DNA of 64,000 nt from an uncultured Clostridia bacterium (GTDB lineage: Bacteria; Bacillota; Clostridia; Oscillospirales; Ruminococcaceae): assembly GCA_947624375.1 (NCBI GenBank), contig CANQKD010000012.1:1-64000 (forward strand), given 5' to 3'. The notes under the pieces were generated by a model. It made no database searches and was not told where the DNA came from. It saw only the letters and a program-made list of their open reading frames with translations. Both the position numbers and the translations under genes were made by a program. Shown in pieces: positions 16,897-25,812 of the stretch. Every line of letters starts with the position of its first letter. The stretch's first letter is position 1.

Positions 16897-17510
16897 TGTA
16901 TTGTCGTCTTCAAAAATGTATAAAAGAGATGTTTTTTGTACAGCAGCATTTCCATTGTCGATTTTTCGGAAAATATTTCTTTTGTAAGCCGATTTAATCA
17001 ACAGCTCCCAACAATTTCCGCAAACTTTTCAAAACAAAATCAGCACCCTCGAAAGCCCCTGTTTTCGCCCCTGTTTTGGGAGTGTTCCAAAATGTAATAT
17101 TTGTTCACAGTTTATTCATAATATTTTTTGCGTGAAACATAAGTTTTTTATACATTTTTACAACATTTAAAATCGCAAAGTTTTTGAATGTTCTTTTCAA
17201 CAGTTTGAAAAACCGCCGCAAAACAGGCACTTTTACAAGATTTCAACCGAGTTTTCAACAATCGCGACCGCATTTTCACTAGTTTTCAACCAAGTTTTCA
17301 ACACTTTCACGTTTGAAAGCGGCATTTAGCATGATTTTCCACATATCCCTTGCTGTTACAAACTACCGCCTGACAGCGAAAATCAAGCAGAAAAAGTGTA
17401 AACTCACGGTTAAAATATCTTTAATAAAGTATTAACCACAAGTAAATATTATGTGAACACCGTATCTGTGCAGACCTCATTTACAAGTCGTTTTCAACAT
17501 ATAAATTTTA
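16897..17510. other. AT-rich convergent intergenic stretch with repeated TTTTCAACA
   Basis: About 614 bases without a supported gene, between two convergent genes. It is markedly AT-rich and contains a near-identical direct repeat, TTTCAACCGAGTTTTCAACA (17241-17260) and TTTCAACCAAGTTTTCAACA (17284-17303), 43 bases apart, with further TTTTCAACA motifs near 17195 and 17491. Single DnaA-box-like words (TTTTCCACA near 17334, TTAACCACA near 17432) are present but scattered. No open reading frame with a ribosome site was found. Function unknown. Confidence 0.5.
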
Positions 17511-17542
17511 ACGCCTCTGCCGCTTTTGGCAAAGGCGTTTTT
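17511..17542 (+). terminator. Intrinsic terminator in the convergent gap
   Basis: An 11-base stem with one mismatch (ACGCCTCTGCC with GGCAAAGGCGT) is followed by TTTTT in the plus direction. It lies just past the end of the minus-strand vWA gene and over 600 bases beyond the DUF6062 stop. Minus-strand use is possible but that side lacks a U-tract. Confidence 0.7.
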
Positions 17543-17555
17543 GTCGCTTTGTGAT

Positions 17556-19889
17556 TTATTTTGTCGGCGTGTCGTAAAGCGTCAGCGAAATATTCTCACT
17601 GTCGTAAAGCGCTATGTAAGAATATGTTATACCCGTACTGCTGCCGCTCTGGTCAAACGTGCCCGTCACTATCTTTTCAACAATTATCTCGCGTATCTCA
17701 CCGGGGTAGTTGTTGTCGTATATCTGCAATATGAACCTCCTCGGGCAGTCCGCGTCCTGTATCATGGCAATAGCGTTCACCGCGTGCCTGTTGTTTAGCA
17801 TTATAACCGAAGGTCTGCCGTCCAGCAGGTCTGCCTCTATCCTGTCAAAGCACTCCCTGCCGTCCGAGAGCTTGTATGTACAGTTCTCAATGTTGTCCCA
17901 CCGCAGAATGTGGTATCTCAGCAGCGCCTTGTAAAGCTCCGCCTCGTCCTTGCCGTAGTTTGCCTCTATCGCAGCCGAGTTTCCTATAACGTCCAGTGCC
18001 AGCAGCTGCGCGTACTTCCATTGCAGCCCCAGATCTTCAATATCATAGTCGGTAGTGCCAAAGCCCATTTCCTGAGCCTTTTTCATAATATCGCTCTTTA
18101 CCTGCAACGTCATAGTGCCGCCGCTGTTGTAGTCAAGGTATTCCGAAGGCTTGCTGAACTCATTGTTGTTTACAGCTGTAATGCTAAGATCATGCAGGTT
18201 TCCGCTCTTTGAGTATGTATCGCCTGCCTTGGTGCCCGTAAGGTCGTATTTCGGTCCCGTATATACCAGCATACTCGAATAATCGGGTTTGTATTCTTCC
18301 TGCGATATCGCCAGCTCACCGGTATACCAGTCTCTTGCAAACATTGCCATGCCAAAGCAGGTGCCGTTTGAAGAAGTCGTTCTGAAGTTTGAAAAGCTGA
18401 AGCCGTTGTTTGCAGGCACAAAGCCCGTGTTCGCTATCGAGTAGCCTGCCTTGCCCTCTTCGCCGTAGCTGGTTATATCATAGTTGAATGTAGTTTCTAT
18501 CTCTTTGAATACCTCGTCAAGGGCATCGGCATTGGCTGCGGTGTAGTATCTTCCGCCCGTGCCTTCTGCAATTTCCTGCATTCTCTTTGCGTTTACTTCC
18601 TGACCCAGACCTATCATAAGCACAATAATGTCGTTGTCGTTCGCAGCCTTTATTATCTCGTCCTGGTTTACCTCCAGCGTTTTTGTAGAGTAGCCGTCGC
18701 ACAGCATTATTATCATGTTGCTGTAATTTCCGTCAGACTCCTTGAACTCCCCTATCGCGCCCATTATCGCTTTCTGAAAGTCCGTTCCGTTGAAAACTTC
18801 GGGGTCGGTCTTTATCTTTCCTATAACGCTTTTCAGCTTGCTTTTGTCGGTAGTAAAATCCGCAAGCTCGGTGTATGTAGCGGTAAATTTGCTTACTCCC
18901 ACTAAACTTCCGTCAGATACCATATCTACAATATTATTTGAAAGATCAAGCCTTTTGAAGTTTACATCGTTCTCTTCCGAGCCTGCGCACATTTCCTCGG
19001 GGTACATCGAACCCGAGTTATCTATCAGCAGCTGCACCCTCATCGTGGGCGGCTCGCTTATTATCTTCGTGTTGCCCACCATGTATGTAGCGCACTCTGT
19101 TATCTTTGCAGATACCGTCAGCGTGCTCTCATCGGTCTGCGAATCTATCTTTTCAAATTCCTGCGTGTCGGCGTTGAACTTGTATATAGAAAGATCCTGT
19201 GCCTTTACTTTCCTCTCTTTCAGGTCGTCCTTGTCCATAGTGAACGATATCTGCGCATCTGCAAAAGTGTAATCGGTGTAAAAGCTCATCGCATCGGTAA
19301 GTATGCCCATGTTGTTTTTAAATCCCACCAGATCGAGATTATCAAAAACCGTGTCGCTCAGATTAGCAGAGCCGCTCACCAGAAGATGCGCATTGTTATA
19401 TTCTCTCTCAACGTCAAATATCCTCTGACTGTCCTCCTGCGAATCATCGCTCTTTGTCTTTTTCGGGTCAAGACCCATAATAAGCTCATATCCGTCCAGT
19501 ATGCCGTCGCCGTCGGTGTCGTTCTTTGTCGGGTCAGTGCCTGCCGTCACCTCGTCACCGTCGCAAATGCCGTCCCTGTCGGTGTCGCGCTCCTGATAGT
19601 CTGTAAGCATCTCTTCTTCCGTGCCGTTGGTCACACCGTCGTTGTCGTCGTCATCGGAAATGTGAAAGTCCTCCTCCAGCTCCAAAGAATCGTTCTTTAT
19701 GCTGTCCAGAAGATTTTTCATCTTGTCGCTCTGCTGCTTCTTGCTGAGATTGCCCACAAGCGTCATTATACCGTATATCACAGCGATTATTATCGCCACA
19801 ATAATAAGTATCTTCAGGCGCTTTTTGTAAACGCCTTTCATATACGCCTTGTATTCGTCCTTTGACATAAGATCCTTGTCTACTGCCAT
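17556..19889 (-). CDS. Membrane-anchored vWA protein with possible cysteine-peptidase domain
   Basis: 777-residue protein. A single N-terminal membrane anchor (about 25-45) follows a short cytoplasmic end. Residues 78-135 hold three acidic calcium-loop repeats of thrombospondin-3 type (DTDRDGICDGDE, DTDGDGILDGYE). A beta-rich region follows, then a vWA domain with an intact metal site: DNSGS (290-294), T369, and D398 in CDGYS. Residues about 480-777 form a further domain with NGTCFGMA (Cys511), NRHAVNAIA (His702) and YDNNYPG (Asp725/Asn726), an order resembling papain-like peptidases. The peptidase reading is my inference. The ribosome site is weak; a promoter lies at 19961-19934. Single gene, cell-surface adhesion or processing role likely. 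Confidence 0.8.
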   Translation of the reverse strand: MAVDKDLMSKDEYKAYMKGVYKKRLKILIIVAIIIAVIYGIMTLVGNLSKKQQSDKMKNLLDSIKNDSLELEEDFHISDDDDNDGVTNGTEEEMLTDYQERDTDRDGICDGDEVTAGTDPTKNDTDGDGILDGYELIMGLDPKKTKSDDSQEDSQRIFDVEREYNNAHLLVSGSANLSDTVFDNLDLVGFKNNMGILTDAMSFYTDYTFADAQISFTMDKDDLKERKVKAQDLSIYKFNADTQEFEKIDSQTDESTLTVSAKITECATYMVGNTKIISEPPTMRVQLLIDNSGSMYPEEMCAGSEENDVNFKRLDLSNNIVDMVSDGSLVGVSKFTATYTELADFTTDKSKLKSVIGKIKTDPEVFNGTDFQKAIMGAIGEFKESDGNYSNMIIMLCDGYSTKTLEVNQDEIIKAANDNDIIVLMIGLGQEVNAKRMQEIAEGTGGRYYTAANADALDEVFKEIETTFNYDITSYGEEGKAGYSIANTGFVPANNGFSFSNFRTTSSNGTCFGMAMFARDWYTGELAISQEEYKPDYSSMLVYTGPKYDLTGTKAGDTYSKSGNLHDLSITAVNNNEFSKPSEYLDYNSGGTMTLQVKSDIMKKAQEMGFGTTDYDIEDLGLQWKYAQLLALDVIGNSAAIEANYGKDEAELYKALLRYHILRWDNIENCTYKLSDGRECFDRIEADLLDGRPSVIMLNNRHAVNAIAMIQDADCPRRFILQIYDNNYPGEIREIIVEKIVTGTFDQSGSSTGITYSYIALYDSENISLTLYDTPTK

Positions 19890-19933
19890 TATCTAAGCAC
19901 CGTCCCGTTTTTCAAAATAGACCTGTCCTTTTA

Positions 19934-19961
19934 AGTATAAACAAACTTTGCAAAATTTCAA
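19934..19961 (-). promoter_or_regulatory. Putative promoter of the vWA gene
   Basis: Minus-strand TTGAAA (19961-19956), 16-base spacer, TATACT (19939-19934), about 45 bases before the start codon. Confidence 0.6.
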
Positions 19962-20003
19962 GTAATATAAATGCACAATTTGTGAATATTTTCTAAACCT
20001 TTG

Positions 20004-21518
20004 TCACTCATCTTTCAGCGATGTCCTGAAAGGCGCCAGCGGTATGCCGTTTTTGCCAAATACGCTCACATCGCCGTAGTTTATGTAGTTGTATCTTACA
20101 AACTTCGGCTCGCTCACCTGCTCACTGAAAACAAATATCCGCTCGCCTCGCACATCTGCACTCGCTTCATAGAACTTCTTGTCCGCGCCTGCTATCTCAA
20201 AACCGCATATATCGCCGCGTATGTCAAAGCCCTTTTCCGCGTGGTCAAACAAAAGCTCTATACCGCCGTCTTTGTATATAAGCGTTCTATACATAGGTCC
20301 GAAAGCACTGACGTCCATGCCGTATACCAGCTTTTCAGCCTGCAAACACAGCCTCTCGCCCACAGGCTTTTTGTCCGTCGGGTGAATGTTGTCCAGCTCG
20401 CCCTTATCAAGTATAACAGCAATGCCCGTGTTCTTCACCGTTTTAAATACCCTGTACTGCGCCTCGCGTATCTTCGCCCAGTGCTTGTAGTCGGGGTCGT
20501 GCTTGTATTTGAACATCGGCAGCTGCACCATTAAAAACGGCAAAGTGTCGTCCTGCCAGTCTTCTCTCCACTGCCTTATAAGGCGCGAAAACAGCTTGTA
20601 GTATGTGTCGGGGCGGTGGTCGTCGCTCTCCCCCTGATAGTATGTAAATCCCTTTATGGTGTAGGGGCATATCCTCATCAGCATAGTTTCATAAAGTCCG
20701 CACGGGCGGTAGGGGTTCTTAGGCCCCATAGGTCCCGGGAAGAGATTCTTGCCTATTCTCTCCTGCGCCTCGTCCCAGCCGATGTTTGGTTCTTCTTCCA
20801 GAAGCTTTGAGTAATCCTGATACCACTTCGCATCATATTCGCTGAACTCATCATACTCTTTTATACACTGCTCTTCTGTCTTTCCTGCAACAGCCTTGTC
20901 GTAATCTTCAAGATATAACGCGGTGTCCTTGTCCTCCGCCAGAGCCTCTCTGCTCATCCATGCGCTTGCCGAAGTACCGCCCCAGTTGCAGCCTATAAGC
21001 CCCACGGTAACGCCAAGCTCTTTAGCCAGCTTCAGACCGAAATACAGCCCCACCGCCGACCACGCGCGCGCAGTTTGCTCCGAAGCCGTCTGCCAGCAGG
21101 TGTTTTCTTCATCGCGGTAAAATTCCTCGCACAGCATAGGTTTTTTCTGCGTGTAGTAAAAGCGTACCCTGCAAGTCGGCGAAAGCTCTTTCAGAAGATC
21201 TTTTCCGCCCCTCGCGTTTTGTATCTCAAGTTCCATGTTGGACTGCCCTCCGCATATCCACACTTCGCCTATCGCAACGTTGTAAAATGTCTTAGTCTCC
21301 GAGCCGTTTTCAACCTTCACCGTGCAGTTTTCGCAGGCCTCCTGCGGCGGAAGAGCGGCGTGCCATTTTCCGTTGTCGTTCTCGGCTTTTACTTTAACAC
21401 CGCGCTCCGATATCGAAACATATACTACGTCGTCCTCACCGCACATTCCCCAGACAGAGATGTTCTTCCCCCTCTGCAACACCATGTCGTTTGAAAATAC
21501 TGCCGCACATTTCAGCAT
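20004..21518 (-). CDS. Sialate O-acetylesterase family protein
   Basis: SASA-family SGNH esterase of 504 residues, expected to remove acetyl groups from sialic acid or other glycans. The serine motif ICGGQSNMELEI is near residue 90 and the partner motif DNIHPTDKKPVGERL near residue 385, with the family's N-terminal beta domain (VFSNDMVLQRGKNISVWG). No signal peptide is seen, so it is probably cytoplasmic and acts on imported sugars. ATG 21518 follows AAAGGAG; an in-frame start at 21563 lacks a site. Monocistronic between the vWA gene and rseP. The substrate is not decided by sequence; plant xylan acetyl groups are an alternative. Confidence 0.88.
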   Translation of the reverse strand: MLKCAAVFSNDMVLQRGKNISVWGMCGEDDVVYVSISERGVKVKAENDNGKWHAALPPQEACENCTVKVENGSETKTFYNVAIGEVWICGGQSNMELEIQNARGGKDLLKELSPTCRVRFYYTQKKPMLCEEFYRDEENTCWQTASEQTARAWSAVGLYFGLKLAKELGVTVGLIGCNWGGTSASAWMSREALAEDKDTALYLEDYDKAVAGKTEEQCIKEYDEFSEYDAKWYQDYSKLLEEEPNIGWDEAQERIGKNLFPGPMGPKNPYRPCGLYETMLMRICPYTIKGFTYYQGESDDHRPDTYYKLFSRLIRQWREDWQDDTLPFLMVQLPMFKYKHDPDYKHWAKIREAQYRVFKTVKNTGIAVILDKGELDNIHPTDKKPVGERLCLQAEKLVYGMDVSAFGPMYRTLIYKDGGIELLFDHAEKGFDIRGDICGFEIAGADKKFYEASADVRGERIFVFSEQVSEPKFVRYNYINYGDVSVFGKNGIPLAPFRTSLKDE

Positions 21519-21647
21519 ATTTACCGCTCCTTTATTTTCAATATATCCATCTATATTATTCACTATATGATCTACCTATGCTCATTACCTTTGCCTTTAC
21601 TTTTTGGCAAGATCTTTCTGAAGAAAGGTCACTCCCCCAACAAAAGG

Positions 21648-22691
21648 CTAAAACAAATGTATAACATCTTTTACCGTAATAACTATCATCAGTATTATAA
21701 GCAGCCCCAGACCTATAAGATGTATCATGCCTTCTTTTTCGGCAGGTATCTTCTTTCTGCGTATTGCTTCTATTATAAGAAACACCATTCGTGAGCCGTC
21801 AAGCGAGGGTATCGGCAGCAGATTGAATATACCAAGATTTATCGTTATGAACGCCGCAATGTTGAGTATCTGCGTGAGCAGAGCGCCCCAGTCTATCTTG
21901 TGTGTCACCTCGTCGCGCTGGCTCTCCACCACATCGCCTATAACGTCAACTATGCCAACGGGACCCGAAAGGTCGTTTATGCCGTACTTTCCGCGCACAA
22001 GGTCAGCAAGGCTTATCCATATCAGCCGCGAGTATGTGCAAAACTGCGCCGCCGTCTCTTTTATTGTGGATACAAACGTTATCCTCTCACCCACCACAAT
22101 AAAGTCTATGTGTATCATATTGTCGGTCCTGCCAAGCTGCACTTTCGGCAAAGTTACCTTTTCGCCGCCGCGCTCAACCACCATTTCAAAAATACCGTCA
22201 CTGTCATTTTGCAGCTGATATGAAATATCCATCGCCGAAAATATCCTCATGCCGTTTATCTTTACTATCTTGTCGCCTGCTTCAAGACCGGTAGAGTGCG
22301 ACACCGCGTTGTCGCTTTCAAAGCTGTGTATCGTGGTAGAAGTTATCGCATCATCAGATGTCACCATGCATATCAGCAGTATAAAGCCGAGTATCAGGTT
22401 CATTACCACGCCTGCGGCCATTATTATCATTCTTTGCCATACAGGCTTGTTGCCAAGCGCCCTGCTGTCACTGCTGTCGTCGTCCTCGCCCTCCATCGAG
22501 CAATATCCGCCTAAAGGCAGAATACGCAGCGCATATGTCGTCTCGCCCTTTTTGAACTTGTATATCGCAGGGCCCCAGCCAAGCGCAAATTCGTTCACTT
22601 TAACGCCGCACGCCTTCGCGGCAAAAAAGTGCCCTGCCTCGTGTATCGCTATTATGACACCAAATACTAAAATGGCTATAATAATGCTCAA
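21648..22691 (-). CDS. rseP: RIP zinc metalloprotease RseP (site-2 protease)
   Basis: Intramembrane protease of 347 residues that cuts anti-sigma factors and signal-peptide remnants. The zinc motif HEAGH is at residues 17-21 in the first membrane helix; NLLPIPSLDGSRM near residue 290 holds the second metal ligand (family LDG motif). A single PDZ domain occupies about 115-190. ATG 22691 begins 20 bases after dxr, a pairing found widely in bacteria. It is the last gene of the ABC-F/dxr/rseP operon. The usual uppS and cdsA genes are not next to dxr here. Confidence 0.93.
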   Translation of the reverse strand: MSIIIAILVFGVIIAIHEAGHFFAAKACGVKVNEFALGWGPAIYKFKKGETTYALRILPLGGYCSMEGEDDDSSDSRALGNKPVWQRMIIMAAGVVMNLILGFILLICMVTSDDAITSTTIHSFESDNAVSHSTGLEAGDKIVKINGMRIFSAMDISYQLQNDSDGIFEMVVERGGEKVTLPKVQLGRTDNMIHIDFIVVGERITFVSTIKETAAQFCTYSRLIWISLADLVRGKYGINDLSGPVGIVDVIGDVVESQRDEVTHKIDWGALLTQILNIAAFITINLGIFNLLPIPSLDGSRMVFLIIEAIRRKKIPAEKEGMIHLIGLGLLIILMIVITVKDVIHLF

Positions 22692-22711
22692 ATTACCTTA
22701 CTCCTTATTGT

Positions 22712-23878
22712 CTATGCTTTGTATCTTTCTTTTACAAACTCTCTCGCCGCTTTGTCAGCCGCAAGAACATCGCTGAGGTTATGTATTTCATGCCTTTGCA
22801 TCTCTCTCGCCGCCGCCAGAACAGCCTCGCCTATCTGCAAAAAGCCTATCTTTCCGTCTAAAAACAGTCTTACAGCCTCTTCGTTCGCGCCGTTTACAGC
22901 CGCAGGCAGATCTCCCCCTGCCGTTACAGCCTCAATACACGCTTTCAGGCAGTCAAAAGTATCTGTGTCCGGTTTAGCAAAGTGCAGCACACCATAATCG
23001 CACAGCGACAAAGGCTTTACAGGGCAATCTACCCTCTCGGGGTACAAAAGCGCGTACTGTATAGGTATCTTCATATCCGGTACGCCCATCTGCGCTATTA
23101 CAGAATGGTCTTTAAATTCCACCGCCGAGTGTATCACGCTCTCGCGCTGCACAACTATCTCTATCTGCGAAGGGGTAAGCCCGAACAGGTGCATGGCCTC
23201 TATAAATTCCAGACCCTTGTTCATAAGCGTTGCGCTGTCGCAGGTTATCTTTTTCCCCATAGACCAGTTTGGGTGCGAAAGCGCCTGAGCCACCGTAACG
23301 CCTCTGAGTTCCTCCCTCGTCCTGCCAAAGAACGGCCCACCGCTCGCAGTGAGTATCACCTTTGAAATCTGCTCCCTCTTATTTCCCTGCAAGCACTGAA
23401 ATATCGCCGAATGTTCGCTGTCAACGGGGAATATCTTAACGCCCTTTTCTTTTGCCGCTTTTGTTACAAGCTCACCGCCTGCCACCAGCGTTTCCTTGTT
23501 TGCAAGAGCTATATCTTTCCCTGCTTCAATCGCTTCAAGAGTGGGCTTCAGCCCCACCATGCCTACCACACTGTTGAGCACCATGTCGTTTTCTTCAAGC
23601 CTTGCAATTTCGCAAAGCCCCTCCATGCCGCTGTGTATCTTTATATCCTCTCCTGCCAGAGCCTCTTCCAGCGCCGGCAGTTTTTCTTCATCATATATGC
23701 ATACGTGCCTAGCGCCCAGCTCTTTTGCCTGCTCAGCTAACATCTCTGCGTTTGCATTTGCCGCCAGCGCAGTAACTTTCAGACCGTGCATTTTCGCTAT
23801 TTCAACAGCCTGCGTGCCTATTGAACCCGTTGAGCCGAGTATCGCTATCTTCTTTGCGCCTGCGCTTACATACGACAT
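22712..23878 (-). CDS. dxr: 1-deoxy-D-xylulose 5-phosphate reductoisomerase
   Basis: Second enzyme of the MEP isoprenoid pathway: converts DXP to MEP with NADPH. The 388-residue protein has the Rossmann start IAILGSTGSIGTQAVEIA, then ALANKETLVAGGELV, FPVDSEHSAIFQCLQG with the metal ligands, ILTASGGPFFG, HPNWSMGKKITCDSATLMNKGLE and the C-terminal ANEEAVRLFLDGKIGFLQI. All are canonical. It starts 27 bases after the ABC-F stop and precedes rseP by 20 bases. DXP is also a ThiG substrate, but the two pathways are not linked in this operon. Confidence 0.97.
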   Translation of the reverse strand: MSYVSAGAKKIAILGSTGSIGTQAVEIAKMHGLKVTALAANANAEMLAEQAKELGARHVCIYDEEKLPALEEALAGEDIKIHSGMEGLCEIARLEENDMVLNSVVGMVGLKPTLEAIEAGKDIALANKETLVAGGELVTKAAKEKGVKIFPVDSEHSAIFQCLQGNKREQISKVILTASGGPFFGRTREELRGVTVAQALSHPNWSMGKKITCDSATLMNKGLEFIEAMHLFGLTPSQIEIVVQRESVIHSAVEFKDHSVIAQMGVPDMKIPIQYALLYPERVDCPVKPLSLCDYGVLHFAKPDTDTFDCLKACIEAVTAGGDLPAAVNGANEEAVRLFLDGKIGFLQIGEAVLAAAREMQRHEIHNLSDVLAADKAAREFVKERYKA

Positions 23879-23905
23879 AATATACCAACTCCTTGTATGA
23901 TATGC

Positions 23906-25522
23906 TTACTGAATAAACGACTTCATTCCTCTTTCGCGCCGAAATTCCAAGAACTCCTCATAAGTGCCTGCCCTGTCAATGCAGCCGCTTTCGGTTATCT
24001 CTATAATTCTGTTAGATACCGTCTGCATTATCTCGTGGTCGTGAGAAGCCAGTATAACAACGCCTTTAAAATCTCGCAGAGCATTGTTCACCGCCGTTAT
24101 GCTCTCCAGGTCAAGATGGTTAGTAGGTCTGTCCAGCATTATGCAGTTAGAGCCAAACAGCATCATTCGCGAGAACATACACCGCACCTTCTCGCCGCCC
24201 GAAAGCACCTTAACAGGCTTGTATATATCGTCCCCCGTGAACAGCATCTTGCCTAAAAAGCCGCGCAGAAACGTCTCCGTTTCCTCAGTCGTTGAGTATT
24301 GCCTTATCCATTCAACAATATTCAGATCGCAGTCGTTAAAGAACTGCGAATTGTCTTTCGGAAAATACGAAACACTTATAGTGCTGCCCCATTTTATGCT
24401 GCCCTCATCGGGCTGTTCCTGCCCTGCAAGTATCTTGAAAAGCATGGTTATCGCCTGTTCGCTCTCGCCTATGAAAGATACCTTGTCAGTCCTGCCCAGC
24501 GTGAACGATACGTTGTTTAAAAGCTGTACACCGTCAACCGTCTTTGAAATGCCGCTTACCTGCAATATGTCCTTGCCCGGCTCTCTGTCCATGTTGAACT
24601 CAATATAAGGATACTTCCGCGATGATGCAGGCATCTCCTCAACGGTTATCTTGTCAAGCAGCTTGCGCCGCGAGGTCGCCTGCCGCGACTTTGATTTGTT
24701 CGCCGAGAACCGCGCTATAAACTCCTGCAATTCTTTTATCTTTTCTTCAGCCTTTTTGTTCTGCTGCTTTATCATTCTCTGTATCAGCTGCGATGACTCA
24801 TACCAGAACTCATAGTTGCCCACATACATCTTTATCTTTGTGTAGTCTATGTCAACAATGTGCGTGCATACGTTGTTGAGAAAATGCCTGTCGTGAGATA
24901 CAACTATAACAGTGCCGAAATACTCCGCCAGAAAGTCTTCCAGCCAGCGTATCGCATCAATGTCAAGGTGGTTTGTCGGCTCGTCAAGAAGTATTATATC
25001 GGGGTTGCCAAACAGCGCCTGCGCCAGCAGCACCTTGACTTTCTCGTTGCCCGAAAGCGCCGACATCTTTAAGTACAGTATATCTTCGGGAAGCCCAAGC
25101 CCCTGTATCAGCTTTGAGGCATCAGATTCCGCCTCCCAGCCACCTAGCTCAGCAAACTCACCTTCCAGCTCCGCGGCTCTCTCGCCGTCCTCGTCAGAAA
25201 AATCCTCCTTTGCGTAAAGGGCGTCTTTTTCCTGCATTATCTCATAAAGCCGCTCGTTGCCCATTATTACCGTTTGCAAAACGTCATATTCATCAAAAGC
25301 AAAGTGATCCTGTTTCAGCACCGACATTCTCTGCCCTTTTGTTATAGCTACCTCGCCTGTTGTCGGCTCTAAACTGCCGCACAGTATTTTAAGAAAAGTG
25401 CTCTTTCCCGCGCCGTTCGCGCCTATAACGCCGTAGCAGTTGCCGTCAGAAAACTTCAGATCAACGTCCTTGAAAAGATACGTACCCGAAAACTGCAGGC
25501 TCACGTTAGATACAGTTATCAT
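23906..25522 (-). CDS. ABC-F family ATPase with degenerate second ATP site
   Basis: Soluble ABC-F protein of 538 residues, a ribosome-associated translation factor family with two ABC domains and no membrane part. Domain 1 is intact: Walker A GANGAGKS (34-41), Walker B ILLDEPTNHLD (D180, E181), signature LSGNEK. Domain 2 has GESEQAIT (352-359) instead of GxxxxGKT, with isoleucine at the lysine position, and IMLDRPTNHLD (461-471), with Arg465 at the catalytic glutamate; its LSGGEK signature is intact. ATG 25522 with CGGAGC upstream is preferred to longer versions because the promoter lies at 25590-25562. First gene of the operon with dxr and rseP. It is closest to the YbiT-like group from memory; exact role unknown. 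Confidence 0.9.
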   Translation of the reverse strand: MITVSNVSLQFSGTYLFKDVDLKFSDGNCYGVIGANGAGKSTFLKILCGSLEPTTGEVAITKGQRMSVLKQDHFAFDEYDVLQTVIMGNERLYEIMQEKDALYAKEDFSDEDGERAAELEGEFAELGGWEAESDASKLIQGLGLPEDILYLKMSALSGNEKVKVLLAQALFGNPDIILLDEPTNHLDIDAIRWLEDFLAEYFGTVIVVSHDRHFLNNVCTHIVDIDYTKIKMYVGNYEFWYESSQLIQRMIKQQNKKAEEKIKELQEFIARFSANKSKSRQATSRRKLLDKITVEEMPASSRKYPYIEFNMDREPGKDILQVSGISKTVDGVQLLNNVSFTLGRTDKVSFIGESEQAITMLFKILAGQEQPDEGSIKWGSTISVSYFPKDNSQFFNDCDLNIVEWIRQYSTTEETETFLRGFLGKMLFTGDDIYKPVKVLSGGEKVRCMFSRMMLFGSNCIMLDRPTNHLDLESITAVNNALRDFKGVVILASHDHEIMQTVSNRIIEITESGCIDRAGTYEEFLEFRRERGMKSFIQ

Positions 25523-25561
25523 AATTTTGCTCCGTTCATTTTTAAATATCCATACATAATT

Positions 25562-25590
25562 ATTGTACCACATATTGCCCTTCCCGTCAA
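25562..25590 (-). promoter_or_regulatory. Sigma-A promoter of the ABC-F/dxr/rseP operon
   Basis: Minus-strand TTGACG (25590-25585), 17-base spacer, TACAAT (25567-25562), 40 bases before the ABC-F start. Confidence 0.85.
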
Positions 25591-25640
25591 GCAAAATAAA
25601 ATGCACAAAAGCAGCAGCGTTCAGCAACCTTAAAAATAAA

Positions 25641-25673
25641 GTAAATTGAGGGAATTCATTTCCCTCAATTTAC
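25641..25673 (-). terminator. Perfect 14-bp hairpin between rplQ and the ABC-F gene
   Basis: GTAAATTGAGGGAA pairs perfectly with TTCCCTCAATTTAC around a 5-base loop. On the minus strand TTTATTTTT follows, so it can terminate transcripts coming from the ribosomal operon side before the ABC-F promoter. Confidence 0.65.
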
Positions 25674-25812
25674 ACCACTATCGGCGCAGCTATAATAATG
25701 AGCTTCTATAAGCGAATTATTATAGCGTGAGGGTAACGGAGCCGATGCAGGAAGGGGCACACGGGGGAACAAGTTCGGGGTTTCCCCGTGAAGCGGTAAC
25801 AATTTTCGGCGC
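25674..25812. ncRNA. Unassigned structured element
   Basis: A compact set of nested inverted repeats lies between two terminator-like hairpins. ATCGGC pairs with GCCGAT (outer stem, about 25680/25742) around CTATAATAAT/ATTATTATAG; this is followed by CACGGGG/CCCCGTG enclosing an AAC/GTT pairing. No reading frame with a ribosome site fits. It does not match any riboswitch, SRP, RNase P, 6S or tmRNA signature I know. The strand is undecided because all stems are symmetric. It could be a small RNA or a remnant of a mobile-element control region. Confidence 0.4.

Noticed and set aside
17330-17445. Replication origin with DnaA boxes
   Set aside because: Only isolated one-mismatch boxes occur, with no cluster and no dnaA, dnaN, rpmH or gidA nearby.
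25674-25812. Known riboswitch, SRP RNA or RNase P RNA
   Set aside because: None of the signature sequences of those families is present; kept only as an unassigned structured element.
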